This document shows positions 26,757 to 35,170 of a stretch of DNA of 64,000 nt, piece by piece. The notes under the pieces are model-generated. The model searched no databases and was not told the origin of the DNA. It worked only from the letters and a program-made list of their open reading frames with translations. Position 1 is the stretch's first letter. The number at the start of each line of letters is the position of its first letter. The stretch is taken from positions 124,001-188,000 of the forward strand of contig NZ_NNBL01000013.1 in assembly GCF_002803065.1 (NCBI RefSeq). The letters run 5' to 3'. The position numbers were made by a program, and so were the translations under genes. The stretch is from Streptomyces sp. CB01635 (GTDB lineage Bacteria > Actinomycetota > Actinomycetes > Streptomycetales > Streptomycetaceae).

Positions 26757-27494
26757 TCAGCCCCGGCCGAGGACGCAGAACTCGTTGCCCTCCGGGTCAG
26801 CCAGGACGACCCAGGAGACGTCACCCTGACCCACGTCGGCCCGTGTCGCCCCGAGACCTTCGAGCCGGGTGACCTCCCTCGCCTGATCCTCGACAGGGTT
26901 GGACATCACGTCGAGATGGATGCGGTTCGATACGACCCTGTCGTCCGGCGTGCGGCGGAACTCCAGGTACGGCCCGACGCCCTTGACGGAGCGCAGCAGG
27001 GCGCGGTCGTCGGTCAGTTCGTGGACGGTCCAGTCGATTGCCTCGCCCCAGAACCGGACCATGGCCCGTGGGTCGGCGCAGTCGACGACCACGGCGGCTA
27101 TCGGCCCGGTGTCCCGGTAGAGCTCTCGGGGCTCCAGAACGCTGAACACGTTGCCTTCCGGGTCGGCCATCACCGTCCACGGCACTTCGCCCTGGCCAAC
27201 ATCGGCGGTCGTCGCCCCGAGCTCCTTCAGGCGTGCGACCAACTCCGCCTGATGGGCGTCGGAAGTGGTGGCGAGCTCGATGTGCACGCGGTACTTCACC
27301 GTCTCCGGGTCCGGGACGCGGACCAGGTCGACGCAGACGGCGGATGGGTCCGGCCAGTCGAAGCCCTCGGGTTCCAGGTTGGTGACTCCGGGCCCTTCGC
27401 TGGAAACACCCCAGCCGAGCACCTCCGCCCAGAACCGGCCAAGCGCCGAGTCGTCCCGAGCTTTGAAGTTCACCTGAACAAGTTGCAGCGTCAT
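26757..27494 (-). CDS. two-domain VOC-family (glyoxalase-like) protein
   Basis: A 245-residue protein made of two tandem VOC modules (residues about 1-120 and 125-245) with the same internal landmarks. RFWAEVLGW pairs with RFWGEAIDW, and VMADPEGNVFSVL pairs with VLADPEGNEFCVL; a GATTADVGQG/GATRADVGQG stretch is present in both. The family includes glyoxalases, dioxygenases and antibiotic-binding proteins; many Streptomyces members of this tandem type are uncharacterised. The ATG at 27494 begins the first beta strand (LQLVQVNFKA). No operon partner: a Tn3 remnant lies upstream. Confidence 0.88.
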   Translation of the reverse strand: MTLQLVQVNFKARDDSALGRFWAEVLGWGVSSEGPGVTNLEPEGFDWPDPSAVCVDLVRVPDPETVKYRVHIELATTSDAHQAELVARLKELGATTADVGQGEVPWTVMADPEGNVFSVLEPRELYRDTGPIAAVVVDCADPRAMVRFWGEAIDWTVHELTDDRALLRSVKGVGPYLEFRRTPDDRVVSNRIHLDVMSNPVEDQAREVTRLEGLGATRADVGQGDVSWVVLADPEGNEFCVLGRG

Positions 27495-27522
27495 GCCGCA
27501 CACCCTAAGGGTTGCCCTGTGA

Positions 27523-27828
27523 CTACCACCCGTCGTTGCTGATGTCGCTGCTGCCTGGCAGCAGGCGGAAGTTGAGCAACTCGGTGAAGGCGAACCCGAC
27601 GACGCTCGCGCCGTGCGTATCAACGTAGTTGGACTCGATCTCGGCGTCCGTGCAATGCCGCAGCAGGCACTCGATCACCGCCGCGACCTCGGACGACGAG
27701 CAGGACTTGAGCTGGGAGTAGATGTAGACGTTCTTCCGCTCGACGCCGCTGTCGTCCAGCTCCGCGCCGAGGGAAACGGCATCAAGGACGAGGGTGCAGC
27801 CCTGCTCTCTCCGCTCAAGGACCGGCAC
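27523..27828 (-). pseudogene. Tn3-family transposase fragment
   Basis: The segment VERKNVYIYSQLKSCSSSEV, then IECLLRHCTDAEIESNYVDT and HGASVVGFAFTELLNFRLLP matches the catalytic C-terminal region of Tn3-family transposases. It stops matching right after RLLP. Only about 85 of roughly 980 residues remain. It is the only trace of a Tn3 element in the window. Confidence 0.82.
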
Positions 27829-27936
27829 GTCAACTTCCTGGCCCGCTGTCTGTTCAGCATTAGGGCCAGTGGCCCCGGCCAGGGCCTGCGCCCCCTCCGG
27901 GACCCGGATGCCGCCGAGGAGGACGCCGCGTACTGA

Positions 27937-28392
27937 TCACTCGGCCGGCTGGAGGATGAGGCAGGTGGTGGTGGCGTGGGCGATGAGCTTGCCGTTGTCG
28001 TCCAGCACCTTGCCTTCAGCGGTGGCGGTGCGGCGACCGGCGTGTATGACGGTGCCGCTGGCGGTGAGTTTCTGGCCGTTGACGTGGGAGGCGCGGATGT
28101 AGTTGACCTTGAGCTCGAGGGTGGTGTAGCCGACCCCGGCGGGCAGGGTGGTGTGGACGGCGCAACCCATGACCGAGTCGAGGAGGGTGGCGGCGATGCC
28201 GCCGTGGACGGTGCCGAGGGGGTTGGTGAAGTCGGGGCGGGTCTTGAGGGACATGACGACGCGCCCATGGTCGACATCGTCGACGCGCATGCCGATCAGG
28301 CGGCGTATGGAGGGGATGTCGTCGCTGTTCGTGCTCTGCACCCAGCGCATCAGTTCCAGGCCGGTCAAGGCGGCGGGGTCGGTGGTCGTCAT
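27937..28392 (-). CDS. PaaI-family hotdog thioesterase
   Basis: A 151-residue hotdog-fold protein. The signature NPLGTVHGGIAATLLDSVMG covers the HGG loop and the long helix, with the catalytic acidic residue Asp in LLDSVMG. Strands such as YTTLELKVNYIRA and GRRTATAEGKVLD complete the fold. It hydrolyses acyl-CoA thioesters, probably as a tetramer. Third gene of an operon with an enoyl-CoA hydratase-like protein and a TetR regulator (gaps of 64 and 49 bases). GGAGACCACGACC precedes the ATG at 28392. It likely releases CoA from intermediates of that pathway. Confidence 0.9.
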   Translation of the reverse strand: MTTTDPAALTGLELMRWVQSTNSDDIPSIRRLIGMRVDDVDHGRVVMSLKTRPDFTNPLGTVHGGIAATLLDSVMGCAVHTTLPAGVGYTTLELKVNYIRASHVNGQKLTASGTVIHAGRRTATAEGKVLDDNGKLIAHATTTCLILQPAE

Positions 28393-28456
28393 GGTCGTGG
28401 TCTCCTTGATGGGCTGGAGCGCTGCGGGGGTGCGGCGGTCGGGTTCGAAGGGCGGG

Positions 28457-29128
28457 TCAGGCGAGCGGGCTGTCCGTGTCGCGCAGGGCGGCCAGGGCGG
28501 GCGCGTACATCCGGTCCTTGATGGTGGCCAGGGTGTCGCCGGCCTTGCCCGCGTTGGTGCGGGCGAGTTCGACAGCGGTGGTGCGGACGGCGTCCTCGGC
28601 GACGGCCTGGTCGACGATGCCGGCGGCTGCCGCATCGGTGCCGCCGTAGCGGCCGCCGGTGAGCATGGCCTCGTGTGCGGTCTGCGGGGCGAGGCGGGCC
28701 TGGATGAGGGCGGCCATGCCGCGCGTGAAGGGAATGTTGATGTCGACCTCGGGCAGGCACCAGAAACCGCGGTCGGTGCGCATCACCCGGAAGTCGTGGG
28801 CGAGGGTGAGCATCGCTCCGGCGGCGAAGGCGTGCCCCTGGACGGCGGCCACGGTGATCACGGGCAAGGAGAGCAGACGGGCGAAGACCCGCTGGACGGA
28901 GACGACGTAGTCCTGGTGCTGTTCGGCGTGGGCTGAGAGCCAGTCCAGGTCCAGGCCGTTGGAGTAGAACTTGCCGGTTGCAACGGTGACCAGGGCGCGC
29001 GGTCCCTCGGCCTTCTCGACTTCGTCCAGGGCGGTGTCGAAGGCGGCGATCCAGTCGGGGTGGAAGCGGTTCTCCCCATCGCCGAGATCGAGGATGAAGA
29101 CGTCGTCCTGGCGTTCCAGCGTGGGCAT
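28457..29128 (-). CDS. enoyl-CoA hydratase/isomerase-family protein
   Basis: A 223-residue crotonase-fold protein, shorter than the usual 255-270. KFYSNGLDLDWL supplies the first oxyanion strand, and VQGHAFAAGAMLTLAHDFRV the second. The catalytic acid positions around PEVDINIPFTRGM are compatible with an isomerase (Delta3-Delta2-enoyl-CoA isomerase-like) rather than a classical hydratase, but this is an inference. It sits between a thioesterase gene downstream and a TetR gene upstream in one operon. Likely role: acyl-CoA rearrangement in fatty or aromatic acid breakdown. Confidence 0.88.
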   Translation of the reverse strand: MPTLERQDDVFILDLGDGENRFHPDWIAAFDTALDEVEKAEGPRALVTVATGKFYSNGLDLDWLSAHAEQHQDYVVSVQRVFARLLSLPVITVAAVQGHAFAAGAMLTLAHDFRVMRTDRGFWCLPEVDINIPFTRGMAALIQARLAPQTAHEAMLTGGRYGGTDAAAAGIVDQAVAEDAVRTTAVELARTNAGKAGDTLATIKDRMYAPALAALRDTDSPLA

Positions 29129-29177
29129 GGCGGCTCCTTTGAAGTGGGTCGGTCGGTGCGGTCGGCGTTGCGGCGGG

Positions 29178-29789
29178 TCACGGACGGGTACCGTCGCCGG
29201 TTTCGGGCCGGTCGGAGAGGGCCTGGACGAGCAGTTCGTGGATCTCGGCGGCCGCGTCCTCCATCGGGGCGGTGCTCTGCTGGGCCCGGCACAGCACCAC
29301 AGCGCCCTCCTCCGCGGCCACGATCAGGGCGGCCAGGCGGCGGCTGCGCTCCTCGGACAGGCCATGCCCCCGCAGGAGGGCGCTGAACGCCTTCTGCCAG
29401 CGGGCGAAGGCCTGGCCTGCGGAGCGGGCGAGCTGGGGTGCGTCGTCGTTGGTCTCCACGGCCACCGCGACGATCGGGCAACCGGACCGGAAACCGCTGT
29501 CCTCCACCTGGCTGCGCCAGCGCGCGAAGAAATCGTCCACCGCTCGGACCGGGTCTTCGGCCTGCGCGAGGGTCTCGATCATGCCGGTCACCAGGTCCCC
29601 GCCGAGGGCAACCGCCTCCTCGACCATCTGGGTCCGACCGCCGGGGAAGTGGTGGTAGACCGAGCCGCGCGGGGCACCGCTGTCCGCCAGCACCCGGTCG
29701 ACGGTGGTCGCGCTCGCGCCGTGCACGCGCAGCAGGGTCATCGTGGAGCGCAGCATGCGCTCACGGCTGTCACTCCTGCGGGGACTCAT
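29178..29789 (-). CDS. TetR/AcrR-family regulator (LmrA/YxaF-like)
   Basis: A 203-residue repressor. The N-terminal HTH reads TVDRVLADSGAPRGSVYHHF, the classic TetR recognition helix, and is followed by a C-terminal ligand domain resembling the LmrA/YxaF type (SGCPIVAVAVE). It is the first gene of the operon with the crotonase and thioesterase genes. A palindrome 100 bases upstream (29890-29913) is the probable autoregulatory operator, so the operon should be induced when an acyl-CoA or related ligand releases the repressor. The first ATG is used. Confidence 0.9.
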   Translation of the reverse strand: MSPRRSDSRERMLRSTMTLLRVHGASATTVDRVLADSGAPRGSVYHHFPGGRTQMVEEAVALGGDLVTGMIETLAQAEDPVRAVDDFFARWRSQVEDSGFRSGCPIVAVAVETNDDAPQLARSAGQAFARWQKAFSALLRGHGLSEERSRRLAALIVAAEEGAVVLCRAQQSTAPMEDAAAEIHELLVQALSDRPETGDGTRP

Positions 29790-29889
29790 CGCGCCTCTTT
29801 CCTCGCCCTCCGTGCCGCCGCTGATCTGCGGGACGACTCAGGTCGTGCTGATGCGGTGTTTGGTCCTGTCGGCGGACCGGCCGAAAAGC

Positions 29890-29913
29890 GTTCTATGGTT
29901 TATAGCATAGAAC
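29890..29913. promoter_or_regulatory. TetR operator-like palindrome
   Basis: GTTCTATG-N8-CATAGAAC is a perfect 8-bp inverted repeat with AT-rich centre, about 100 bases upstream of the TetR gene. AT-rich composition in a GC-rich genome and the size fit a TetR dimer site overlapping the promoter. Confidence 0.7.
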
Positions 29914-30257
29914 ATATAAGGGCGACGCTCGGTGCCTGGCCCCCGCTCACCCAGAACACGGGAGCCTTCCACGAGATCCCGGCCCCGGCTCGGCGGATGC
30001 AGGACAACGACGCCGTCCATGTCAGCAACCCTGGCTTCGAGCACTGCACCAGCGCCGGCACGACCTGCGGCTGGAAGAAGATCAGCCAGGACCCCGGGGG
30101 TATGCCCCCGGGAGGAATCGCATCCGGTGATGGCGATGCGGGGCGTCGACGCGGCAACGGGTCGCGGAGCGCCCGCAAGAAACCGGGCGGGTGTGGCTGG
30201 TGAGGAATGTGCGCTGTTCGCATGTCGGTACGTCAGGCGGCAGGCAACGTCGCGGTC
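29914..30257. other. intergenic, no gene seen
   Basis: About 340 bases right of the TetR operator. A plus-strand open stretch with several Cys codons (around 30030-30090) has no start or known motif. Probably DNA left by the insertion whose tnpB fragment follows. Confidence 0.35.
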
Positions 30258-30330
30258 GTGAAGTTGACCGTGCAGGTGAGACTCTTGCCAACGTCCCACC
30301 CGGAAGCGGCACTTGAGGAGCCCTGCATGC
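30258..30330 (+). pseudogene. tnpB N-terminal fragment (second IS605-like copy)
   Basis: From a GTG the frame reads KLTVQVRLLPTSHPEAALEE, nearly the same as the first residues of the tnpB at 14770 (KIVVQVKLMPEAEQAAAL). After about 20 residues similarity is lost. It is a 5' stump of an IS605-type tnpB. Confidence 0.6.
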
Positions 30331-30477
30331 CTGCACGAGGGGATCCTGGTGCCGCGCCGCGGAAGTTCCGCCGCACTGCCGAAGAGGAGTCCTCTGCCGC
30401 CGACCAGCGATGATGGTGTGAGGCACGCTGTTCAGACCACTGACAGAGCGTCCGTCGCGAAGCCATAAGGTTCGAGC

Positions 30478-30762
30478 ATGGAATTCGTACTGCTGTCCGC
30501 TGTCCTTGTACTCGTTGCCCTGCTCTCTCTGTCGTCCCCGTCGGGGAAGATCGTGAGTGTCGAGCGGCGGCTTGCCCGTCTGGAGCAGAAAGTGGATCTG
30601 CTGCTCAGTCACCTCGGTGTGGAGGTGCCGCAGATACCCGGCATGGAGCGGGTGCATGAACTGATCCGGCAGGGCAAGAAGATCGAGGCCATCAAGGTGT
30701 ACCGACAGCTCACCGGCGAAGGGCTCAAGGAGTCCAAGGACGCTGTGGAGCGGATGAGCTGA
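30478..30762 (+). CDS. membrane-anchored ribosomal L7/L12 C-terminal-like protein (94 aa)
   Basis: A single hydrophobic N-terminal segment (FVLLSAVLVLVALLSLS) is followed by a coiled coil (ERRLARLEQKVDLLLSHL) and a short C-terminal piece (ELIRQGKKIEAIKVYRQLTG through LKESKDAVERM). That last piece reproduces the helix-loop-helix at the end of ribosomal protein bL12, which contacts elongation factors. Lone membrane-bound versions are known in actinobacteria without an assigned function. It is monocistronic. ATG at 30478, weakly preceded by AAGG. Confidence 0.8.
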   Translation: MEFVLLSAVLVLVALLSLSSPSGKIVSVERRLARLEQKVDLLLSHLGVEVPQIPGMERVHELIRQGKKIEAIKVYRQLTGEGLKESKDAVERMS

Positions 30763-30838
30763 CCAGCAGTGGCGCCCGCCGCTTCCAAGTCCCGCCGATG
30801 GGCGCCGTCTCGTTGACCGGGCATGGTGCTTGATCTTG

Positions 30839-31055
30839 ACGATCGGTGTGTGTTGGAGGAGCGGGTACGTGCCGCACCGGGTCCACGGCTGGCTGGCTCG
30901 CCCCGCCGACCCGTACTTCTTCATCAAGGCGGCCGAGGTGTGTGCGCCCTTTACCGCAGCTGCCCGCCGCGCTCGGTGGTGGTGTCGGTGGACGAGAAAA
31001 CCGCGATGGCTGCCCGCTCGCGCAAGCACCCCGACCGGCCGTCCGGCCCCGGGCG
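30839..31055 (+). pseudogene. IS630-family transposase fragment
   Basis: The frames give PHRVHGWLARPADPYFFIKA followed by AEVCA and then, after a frameshift near 30945, LYRSCPPRSVVVSVDEKTAM and AARSRKHPD. VSVDEKT is the first catalytic Asp region of IS630-type DDE transposases, and PHRVxxWL is the residue run before it. Both ends are lost. Confidence 0.72.
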
Positions 31056-31325
31056 GGTGCGACTTCGGTGGCGACTGGGTGCACCGCATCGAGGTGGAGA
31101 AGGCCCTGCCCAGGGAACCGGGAACGGCCTACCCCGATGCCTGACCGGCCGCCCGGCCTGCCCGCCCGAGGACTGCGGCGGCCCGTGGGCTACGCGAACT
31201 TCAACGAGGCCGTCACCGACCCCGGGCGCGAGGAGCACGACGAACTCCTGGAATGGGTCGGCGGCACCTTCGACCCAGTCCGGTTCGACGTCGAGGACAT
31301 CAACAAACGCCTTACCGCTCGATAG
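31056..31325 (+). pseudogene. pRiA4b ORF-3-family protein, frameshifted remnant
   Basis: The three frames in order give DFGGDWVHRIEVEKALP, then CLTGRPACPPEDCGGPW, then YANFNEAVTDPGREEHDELL followed by EWVGGTFDPVRFDVEDINKR. In intact plasmid pRiA4b ORF-3-type proteins these form one C-terminal domain. Two frameshifts (near 31140 and 31190) and loss of the N-terminal part make it non-functional. It is fused directly to the IS630 fragment. Confidence 0.78.
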
Positions 31326-31397
31326 CCATCGACGGAACTTCTGCGGCGCAGCACTAGAGACCCATTCGTGCGCTCTCGCACCAATCGATCCATCGCC

Positions 31398-32453
31398 TTA
31401 GTCCCGGGTGGTTGACCTCCGGCCGACTCTTGCCGACGAAGCCCGGACGATCACCCGCGGGTTCGGGGACACCGCCACCGACGGCGTAGCGGCGTCCCCG
31501 CGAAGCCGCCCCAGCAACAGCTCCACCGCGTCGGACGCCGCCTTGTCCAGGTGCAGGTCGACCGCCGTCAGAGGCGGTTCACACGTGCGGGCGCGCAGGC
31601 CGTCGTAGCGGGTGACGACCATGACGCCGTCCGGTACGGTCCGCCCGCTGTCCCGGATCGCCCGGACCGCACCCACCGCGAAGGCATCGACCAGCGCGCA
31701 GACCGCGTCGACGTCCGGGTGCTCGGCGAGCAGTTCGGCGCACCGCTCGTACCCCGCCTGCTCACCGCCCGACTCCGGGACCCTCGCCACGATCGGCGTC
31801 CAGCCGTGCCGCGCGGCCACGCGCTCGTACGCGGTGAGCGCATCGACGGATGAACGCCGCGAACCGGAGCCCACGATCAGCGCCGGCCTCACTGCACCCT
31901 GCTCGTGCAGGTGCGCCAGCAGCAGCTCCACCACCAGTTCACCGCGCAGGTCGACGTAGAGCGCGTCCTCCTCGGCAGACACCGGCCTGCCGAGTGTCAC
32001 GTACGGCAGGCCGCGTTCACGCAGCTGGGCGACCGCGGCATCATCGACTTCCGGCTCGACCACGATGGCCCCGTCGATGTCGACGGAGTACAGCGCGGAA
32101 TCCGACTGCACGGGCGGTACGAGTACGAGTGCGTAGTCGTGAAGGAGTGCGCTCTCCGCGGCCGCCGCGGCGACCTCCATGTAGAAGCCGAGCCGGGACG
32201 GCCCGCCCGCCACCGCGAACGGCATCGAGGAGGCCAGCGCAATGGCCTTCGCTTGTCCACGCCGCAGCCGCTGCGCCCGAAGGTTGGGGCGGTATCCCAG
32301 CTCCGCCGCGACCTGCCTGACGCGCTCCCGCGTCCGGGGATCGACCTTGCCGAGCCCGTTCAGGGCGTGCGACACGGTCGTGCGCGAAACGCCGGCGACA
32401 CGTGCGACATCGGCGATCGTCGGCGGCCTCGGGCCGGGGGCGGAAGTAGCCAT
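31398..32453 (-). CDS. LacI-family transcriptional regulator
   Basis: A 351-residue regulator. The N-terminal LacI HTH reads TIADVARVAGVSRTTVSHAL, followed by the hinge (GYRPNLRAQRLRRG). The rest is a periplasmic-binding-protein-like effector domain (TLGRPVSAEEDALYVDLRG, VVTRYDGLRARTCEPPLTAV). ATG at 32453 gives the standard seven or so residues before the HTH. It is divergent from the D-2-hydroxyacid dehydrogenase gene at 32786 and likely controls it, with a sugar or sugar-acid ligand. A hairpin lies in the shared intergenic region. Confidence 0.9.
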   Translation of the reverse strand: MATSAPGPRPPTIADVARVAGVSRTTVSHALNGLGKVDPRTRERVRQVAAELGYRPNLRAQRLRRGQAKAIALASSMPFAVAGGPSRLGFYMEVAAAAAESALLHDYALVLVPPVQSDSALYSVDIDGAIVVEPEVDDAAVAQLRERGLPYVTLGRPVSAEEDALYVDLRGELVVELLLAHLHEQGAVRPALIVGSGSRRSSVDALTAYERVAARHGWTPIVARVPESGGEQAGYERCAELLAEHPDVDAVCALVDAFAVGAVRAIRDSGRTVPDGVMVVTRYDGLRARTCEPPLTAVDLHLDKAASDAVELLLGRLRGDAATPSVAVSPNPRVIVRASSARVGRRSTTRD

Positions 32454-32602
32454 CTGTGCAAGGGCTCCTCGCTGGCGTGGACGGTGGACAGGTCCATCTT
32501 CGCCGACGCATCCCAGGCCGGGGATCGAGTCAGGGTCGCACGTTCCCAAATGGACTTTCCGTTGCGGGGGACTCCTCCCATCACAACTCAGCAGTGGAAA
32601 TC

Positions 32603-32637
32603 CAGAGGGCCTCCTGGGTGAACCAGGGGGCCCTCTG
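32603..32637. other. hairpin in the lacI-type/dehydrogenase intergenic region
   Basis: CAGAGGGCC pairs perfectly with GGCCCTCTG, with further pairing inside (CTGG/CCAG). It is terminator-like but sits between divergent genes, so it may be left from an excised gene or act as a structured leader; no U-run follows on either strand. Confidence 0.5.
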
Positions 32638-32785
32638 CCCGTTGGTCCGCCGCTCGGGACAGCCCCCGGCGTGAGTAATCCATGGAGGAGGCTCCGCCAG
32701 TAGGTGAGGGATCGGGCTGGCGCGGGTCTCTCGGTGGCCAGCCCCTGGACCGCAGTACGGTCCGTGCAGGGGAAGGGGGGATCAT

Positions 32786-33844
32786 ATGGAGCGGGCCCGA
32801 GTCCTGCTGCTGGATGCGGCTCCTGGCGAGTTGCTTGGTCGGGAGCTGGAGCGTCTGCTCGGCCACGGGCTGGCCGTCACGCTGAATCTCCGGCGGGTGG
32901 CCGATCAGGCTGGGGCGCGCGCTGCCTGGGCCGGCCGGGTGGACTTCACCGACTTCGACGCCTTCGACGAGTCCGCGCTGCTCGCCGAGACCGTCCGGGA
33001 CGGACTTGGCTACCACGCGGTCAAGTCCCGTGCCGGTGTGCCGCTGCGCGCCGCGTTCCTCGCGGCGGCGACCGACGCCATGCTGGCCAACCGGCTCCGC
33101 GTGGTCGGGCGGGCCGGGGCGGGCACCGATCACGTCGAATTGGAAGCCGCCACCCGTCACGGGGTCGCGGTCACCCATACCCCGGGGTCCAACGCGAACG
33201 CGGTCGCAGAGTTCACCCTGGCCCAGCTACTCGCCCTGACTCGACATCTCCAGACACACAACGAGGCCTCGCACGACGGTAGTTGGCGCGCATCGGCCGT
33301 ACCGGCGGTGGAGCTGTCGGAGCTGACCCTGGGCATCGTCGGGGTGGGTCGGATCGGCCTGGCACTGGCCGAGCGGGCGACGGCCCTGGGCATGGAAGTC
33401 CAGGCCGTCTCACGGCGTCCGGCCGAGGCGTCGGTGCCCCGGGCCCGCTCCCTCACGCCACTGCTGGCGACCAGTGACGTGGTCTCCCTGCACCTGCCGC
33501 TCACTTCGCAGACCCGAGGCCTGATCGGGCGGGCGGAGCTCGCGCTGATGCGTCCGGGGTCGATCCTGCTGAATACCGCCCGGGGCGGGATCGTTGACGA
33601 GCAGGTGCTGGCCGAGGCGCTGCGCGACCCCGCACACCCGCTCGTGGCGGCCGCCATCGACACCTTCGAGCACGAGCACGCCGCCTTCGCCTCGCCGCTC
33701 GTCGGTCTGCCGAACGCCCTGCTGACCCCGCATGTGGCCGGGATGACCAGGAGCGCCATGGCCAGGGCGGCCCTTCACTGCGCGGACCACATCGCGGCCC
33801 TGCTTGCCGACCGCCCGGACGGCGTACCCGTGGTGACAGCGTGA
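32786..33844 (+). CDS. D-isomer-specific 2-hydroxyacid dehydrogenase family protein
   Basis: A 352-residue NAD(P)-dependent dehydrogenase. The nucleotide fold has LGIVGVGRIGLALAERA (GxGxxG). The catalytic Arg is in NTARGGIVDE, the Glu in DTFEHEHA and the His in LTPHVAGMTRS: the complete Arg-Glu-His triad of the family. The substrate end VGRAGAGTDHVELEAA resembles phosphoglycerate/hydroxypyruvate-type enzymes. AGGGGAAGGGGGG lies 5-17 bases before the ATG at 32786 and fixes the start. It reduces or oxidises a 2-hydroxyacid; likely controlled by the divergent LacI protein. Confidence 0.9.
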   Translation: MERARVLLLDAAPGELLGRELERLLGHGLAVTLNLRRVADQAGARAAWAGRVDFTDFDAFDESALLAETVRDGLGYHAVKSRAGVPLRAAFLAAATDAMLANRLRVVGRAGAGTDHVELEAATRHGVAVTHTPGSNANAVAEFTLAQLLALTRHLQTHNEASHDGSWRASAVPAVELSELTLGIVGVGRIGLALAERATALGMEVQAVSRRPAEASVPRARSLTPLLATSDVVSLHLPLTSQTRGLIGRAELALMRPGSILLNTARGGIVDEQVLAEALRDPAHPLVAAAIDTFEHEHAAFASPLVGLPNALLTPHVAGMTRSAMARAALHCADHIAALLADRPDGVPVVTA

Positions 33845-33939
33845 CGGTCGCTGTCTACGCGATGAGGCCCTCCGTCCCACGTGGTCGGGCGACCGACTGC
33901 CCGTCTGCGTCCGCCGCGTGGGTCATCGGATGCGGGGGG

Positions 33940-34475
33940 CTTCGTGGGCGGGTGTCCCAGCGGTAGAGGGGCCAGGCGCCGCGGATCAGGCAGCGGACGG
34001 TGATGATGGCGCCGGCCAGGGCGATGAGGAACTCGATGGGAGCTCTTCGTCGCTCGGTGCAGGGGCGGAGCTTGCCGGAGTTGTTCATCCAGGAGTTCGT
34101 ACGCTCGACCACCCAGCGTCCGCCCGCCTGGATCGGGGTTTTCGCGTCGCGCTCGGCGATCTGGTCGGTGGGCCCGCGGGCCTTCAGGTCGAGGTGAACC
34201 GCTGTAGTCGTACCCGGCGTCCGGGCCCAGCCGCGGATGCTCGGGCAGTGGCCCCAGAGAAGCTTCCAGATCGGCGAATTGGCCGAGAGTGGCGGGCAGT
34301 AGCGTCTGGTCGCGGGTGGTGGCCGGCGCTGGGTCGGTGACGAGCGGTATGCCCGGTCAAAGCAGGCGAGTACAAGCAGCCTCAGGGTCTCCATCACCCC
34401 AGCTGCGATCCACTCGTCCCGGCGGCAGCGCAAGGTGGTCGCGGAGCACAGATGATCGGCCACCTGCTCGTATCC
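33940..34475 (-). pseudogene. IS5-type transposase, internally deleted remnant
   Basis: Read on the minus strand: EQVADHLCSATTLRCRRDEW and IAAGVMETLRLLVLACFDRA (end of the N-terminal domain), then little of the DDE core, then RWVVERTNSWMNNSGKLRPC and EFLIALAGAIITVRCLIRGA with WPLYRW, the standard C-terminus of Streptomyces IS5-like transposases. Most of the catalytic domain and the first residues are missing. Its right end is fused to the interior of an SDR gene, so a deletion has removed the SDR 5' half and the element's end together. Confidence 0.82.
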
Positions 34476-34919
34476 GCCGATCACACGGCCGACGACTACG
34501 CGACCGTCACCGGCGTGAACCTGGCCGGGTTCTTCCGGATCTCCCAGCTGGTCGTTCCGCACATGCTTGCCCAGGGCGGCGGCCACATCGTCAACGTCAC
34601 CACCAGCCTGGTCGACAACGCGGACTCCCGCGTCCCCTCTGTCCTGGCCTCGCTGACCAAGGGCGGACTGCAGTCCGCCACCAAGTCCCTCGCCATCGAG
34701 TACGCAACCCGCGGCATCCGCGTCAACGCCGTGTCGCCGGGCACCATCCGGACCCCGATGCACCCGCAGGAGACCCACCAAGGCCTCGCCGCCCTCCACC
34801 CGGTCGGCCGGATGGGCGAGGTGGACGACATCGTCGACGCCGTGGTCTTCCTCGAGACGGCTCCCTTCGTCACCGGCGAGATCCTGCACGTCGACGGCGG
34901 TATGAGCACCGGACACTGA
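34476..34919 (+). pseudogene. short-chain dehydrogenase/reductase, 5'-truncated
   Basis: From TADDYATVTGVNLAGFFRIS to the end GEILHVDGGMSTGH this is the C-terminal half of an SDR. It has NVTTSLVDNADSRVPSVLAS and a Lys in LTKGGLQSATKSLA, while the canonical YxxxK Tyr position is altered in this subfamily (VLASLTK). RVNAVSPGTIRTPM is typical. The Rossmann TGxxxGIG half is missing because the IS5 remnant is joined at about 34476. It stands 53 bases before the SnoaL-like gene and was probably in an operon with it. Confidence 0.85.
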
Positions 34920-34972
34920 TCCCCGGCCCCGTCCGACACCTCGGCTCCGCTCCATCCGACGGGAGAAACCCG

Positions 34973-35170
34973 ATGAGCACCACGACGAACACCACGACGG
35001 ACGACGCGGCGATCCTGCGCGGCGTCCTCGCCCCCTGGAAGGCGGCCGTCGACGCGCACGACCCGCAGCAGGTCGCCTCCCTCTACACCGAGGACGCGAT
35101 CTTCCAGGGCCTGCACCCGTACACCGTCGGGCACCGGGGCATCGCCGAGTACTACGACTCCCAACCGTTC
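34973..35170 (+). pseudogene. SnoaL/SgcJ-type NTF2-like gene, 5' part
   Basis: GGGAG and an ATG at 34973 begin a protein reading TTDDAAILRGVLAPWKAAVD, then DPQQVASLYTEDAIFQGLHP and GHRGIAEYYDSQP, an NTF2-like (SgcJ/EcaC, SnoaL) fold. Coding similarity ends at YDSQP where the IS607 element starts. The remaining 64 codons are found at 37465-37659, on the far side of the element. So the gene was split cleanly by the insertion. Confidence 0.85.
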
